From Fibrobacter sp. UWB15 (GTDB lineage Bacteria; Fibrobacterota; Fibrobacteria; Fibrobacterales; Fibrobacteraceae), in NCBI RefSeq assembly GCF_900177705.1, contig NZ_FXBA01000003.1, positions 186,001 to 250,000 on the forward strand: 64,000 nt of DNA, written 5' to 3'. The position numbers were made by a program, and so were the translations under genes. Positions 61,967-64,000 of this stretch are shown here, one piece after another. Below the pieces are notes generated by a model. It made no database searches and was not told where the DNA came from. It was given only the letters and a program-made list of their open reading frames with translations. The first letter of the stretch is position 1; each line of letters opens with the position of its first letter.

Positions 61967-62482
61967 TTACATAGGCCAACCCTTGGTTTTTATTTCTTTC
62001 GTTTTGTAATCATATTGGTACATTGGGCCCCTATTTGTGTGAATCAAAAAAAACATGTCACAGTTCTTATTGTCTTTTGACTTACAATAATGATGGTAAA
62101 TTACTGTATCTTGAATTACATCCCGCGTAAAGGAACTATAACTGTATTCTATTCGATCAATCCAATAAGGGCCTGCACCCGTAGAATCTTCAGTTGGCTG
62201 GCTATTGCCAACAGTACCTTTAGCCCATTTTCCGTCAAAGACCTCAAGGATTTCCTTATAAATCAGGGTATCTATGCACATCGTTGCAATCTTTTGATTG
62301 TTCAGACCTTCCCTGATACAGTAGTTAAAATAATCGTATTCCAAACAAAAGGCTCCCTCTGCTCGGATTTCGTTACAGAAAGCCTCCGTTCTCTTGTATG
62401 TGAGGCATGCGTTCGTTCTGCATTCACCTGTGGCACAGCCACAAAGAAAGCACGCGATTATTAAGTATAGCAAGAACTTCAT
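61967..62482 (-). CDS. Cys-rich hypothetical lipoprotein
   Basis: The 171-residue protein has the lipobox FLCGCATG and a mature part with many Cys (ECRTNACLTY, AFCNEI, FCLEYDYFNYC, MCIDTL, HHYCKSKDNKNC), so disulfides outside the cytoplasm are likely. It is A/T-rich and lies 52 bp downstream of an RHS fragment on the same strand. A role as immunity partner of an RHS toxin is possible but has no direct support. Confidence 0.6.
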   Translation of the reverse strand: MKFLLYLIIACFLCGCATGECRTNACLTYKRTEAFCNEIRAEGAFCLEYDYFNYCIREGLNNQKIATMCIDTLIYKEILEVFDGKWAKGTVGNSQPTEDSTGAGPYWIDRIEYSYSSFTRDVIQDTVIYHHYCKSKDNKNCDMFFLIHTNRGPMYQYDYKTKEIKTKGWPM

Positions 62483-62533
62483 TAATACCCCAAATCTTCA
62501 TAATATTTTAACATTCTACGATACCCCCCCTTC

Positions 62534-62998
62534 CTAGCCTTTTCTGTTAATGGTTCTATACTCACCATTTGGATCAACAAAGTTTACCGGATCGCCGCCG
62601 TAGCTGTACGGGTTCGCGAACTGACCCGCCGGATTAGGAGACATCCAAAGGCCAAAGAACGGGTCAAAATAGCGGGCACCAAAGTAGTTCAGCTGCGTCT
62701 CGTCGTCGAGTTCGTTGCGCAAAGCGCAATCCCCTGCGGCTCGGCAATGAAAATACACAAGTGCATTTTCACTGCACTCGCCTTGCATGGATTTGCCGGT
62801 GAAATTCTCGCGCACCTCCGTGCCGATGCCAGTATAGTGAGTCACGTGCCTGCGCTGCCAGCCCGCATCGCCCCGCGCCTTCACCCAGCGGGTCTTGGAA
62901 ATCCTCCTGCCAGAGCCATCATATGCCATCGCCATTTCGTACAAAGTATCACCGGATATTTCCGTAGGTTGCTGCGTCTGTGTGAACTCGATAGGCAT
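62534..62998 (-). pseudogene. C-terminal fragment of an RHS-repeat protein with an inserted segment
   Basis: The 154-codon frame holds the RHS-associated core (YFGARYFDPFFGLWMSPNPA, then NPYSYGGDPVNFVDPNGE) but none of the long YD-repeat part, so this is a remnant. Only eight residues follow the core, so no toxin tip remains. Between FTGK and ELDDETQLNYFGARY, normally adjacent in RHS cores, about 26 residues are inserted (encoded at 62714-62791), which include the inverted repeat TGAAAAT/ATTTTCA. The call of a remnant is firm; expression is unknown. Confidence 0.7.
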
Positions 62999-63043
62999 AC
63001 CTCTCCAATCATAAGAAATTTTCAGGCAGTCAACACGCCAGCA

Positions 63044-64000
63044 TCAGGGCTTCACCGTCACGAATTGCTGTTTCTTGCTCTTGGGCTTGTCCGGTATGGA
63101 CAACTTCAACAAGCCCCGCTCTACCATCGGGAAAATGTGCCTTGTCATGAGGTAGGCAATGGTGATATCATCCTTGAAGCGTTCTTCCAGTTCGCCGCGT
63201 GTCCTTGGCCTTGTGCAAAAATCAAGGATACTCTGCTGGAACGGAGTCAAGGGTTCTTCTTTTTTCGCGATAGTGTTGTACAACGTAACGCGGAACACTC
63301 CGTAGGTGCTTTCGAACTTGGGTGGCTGCAGGCCGGCCTCCTCCATGGCACGCTTTATTGTGGGAATACCGCTATAGCGGTTTTCCGTCTGCCCTATGAC
63401 TTCGAGGGCATTTGCCAGGTATGGGTTTCGCGTATCCGCGCCGAACTCTCCCAGCGTCTCGATGCGGTTCCGTCCATAAAGCCCTCCGGGGTTTTCCACC
63501 TCGATCCTGTCAGAAAACATCCTGATAGTGACCGGGCAATTGTCCGTATGGATGCTGTAGTCCCTGTGGACAAGCGCGTTGATGATGATTTCGCGGATGG
63601 CGACAACCGGATATTCCGGCCTGTCCACGCGGTTTCCCGTCCGTTCATCAATCGTGGTGCAGGTCTTCATGTTGCGCATGACGAACGCCACGGCCTCGTC
63701 ACGCATTTGACGAATCGATCCTTCGATACGTTTGTTGTCAATGAACCTGGCTCCGGATTCTCCGACGGTGCCGATTTCCGTCCCCGCGACGGAAACTGCC
63801 GTGATGCAGAGCCCGGGGAAGAATCCCTGCGGATAAGCCCCGAACATAAGGAGTCCCGTAACAGTCGGGTGGCCGTTAGCTACGAATCCCTGCAAACTCA
63901 GGCAGCGTTCCATGGGGAGCGAGGCGATGGCGGGCTTCTTTTCCCGCAGCTCCAGCATATATTTTTTCAGGGCGTCCGTTCTCAGTTCCTTTTCGCCGGC
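63044..64000 (-). CDS. ATP-binding AlbA/Schlafen-type protein, cut by window edge
   Basis: The frame is open to the last base of the window, so at least 318 residues are encoded and the N-terminus is missing. The visible part fits the divergent ATPase half of AlbA_2/HATPase_c_4 proteins (formerly RecG-like): TVTGLLMFGAYPQGFFPG, EIIINALVHRDYSIH, IEVENPGGLYGRNRIETLGE and RNPYLANALEVIG. A winged-helix tail follows (PFQQSILDFCTRPRTRGELE). The missing N-terminus would carry the AlbA DNA-binding domain. Such proteins are transcriptional regulators or defence-associated; which applies is unknown. Confidence 0.78.
   Translation of the reverse strand, partial: AGEKELRTDALKKYMLELREKKPAIASLPMERCLSLQGFVANGHPTVTGLLMFGAYPQGFFPGLCITAVSVAGTEIGTVGESGARFIDNKRIEGSIRQMRDEAVAFVMRNMKTCTTIDERTGNRVDRPEYPVVAIREIIINALVHRDYSIHTDNCPVTIRMFSDRIEVENPGGLYGRNRIETLGEFGADTRNPYLANALEVIGQTENRYSGIPTIKRAMEEAGLQPPKFESTYGVFRVTLYNTIAKKEEPLTPFQQSILDFCTRPRTRGELEERFKDDITIAYLMTRHIFPMVERGLLKLSIPDKPKSKKQQFVTVKP

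Noticed and set aside
61967..62998. An active RHS toxin with its immunity gene
   Set aside because: The RHS frame lacks its repeats and has almost no sequence after the core, so no toxin tip is encoded. The neighbour is only a generic Cys-rich lipoprotein.

Overview
The window looks like a chromosomal segment of a Fibrobacter-type bacterium. Five repeated FISUMP domains (the Fibrobacter succinogenes major paralogous domain) sit in two lipoproteins. Secreted proteins carry Ser-rich linkers and C-terminal tails resembling type IX secretion signals. There is an acetylxylan esterase, a pectate lyase, and a fumarate reductase/succinate dehydrogenase operon that suits a succinate producer. The assignment rests on these features only; no search was run.

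Layout. 1-2.7 kb: end of an unidentified gene, a TIM-barrel glycosidase-like protein and a CE6 esterase with a CBM6-like module. 2.8-4.5 kb: divergent elongation factor P and its lysine-aminomutase modifier EpmB. 4.5-10.7 kb: one minus-strand operon running mglA-like GTPase, Roadblock protein, DUF2914-like protein, large outer-membrane protein, Omp85-like protein. 10.8-14.5 kb: MscS channel, S20, and two PLP aminotransferases. 14.5-27.2 kb: FISUMP lipoproteins, a GLUG-repeat surface protein, leuA behind a putative leucine attenuator, pectate lyase and NfeD. 27.3-29.1 kb: FloA and a partner. 29.1-33.6 kb: a polar amino-acid ABC transporter with three paralogous binding proteins. 33.7-35.1 kb: an N-terminal LuxR-HTH regulator.

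35.3-42.5 kb: fumarate reductase operon (ndk-frdC-frdA-frdB). Beyond it lie an AT-rich HNH-nuclease gene, a Phd/RelE-type toxin-antitoxin pair and a second, broken frdB copy. The two frdB copies form direct repeats around the HNH/TA cargo. 42.6-50.6 kb: PPIase-like lipoprotein, purL and small membrane proteins. 50.6-57.1 kb: surface-glycan genes (three glycosyltransferases, a flippase, and a likely dTDP-3-amino-3,6-dideoxyhexose set). 57.2-64 kb: rpsD behind a candidate S4 pseudoknot, a degenerate REC-GGDEF-EAL protein, a MauE/DoxX-like pair, a GT4, short lipoproteins, an RHS remnant and the end of an AlbA/Schlafen-type ATPase gene.

A recurring theme is dispersed palindromic or heptad-periodic repeats. 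They fill intergenic gaps, and in several places they appear to be read in frame inside genes. The best regulatory finds are the leu leader/attenuator and the rpsD leader pseudoknot. No CRISPR array, rRNA, tRNA or intact insertion sequence was recognised.
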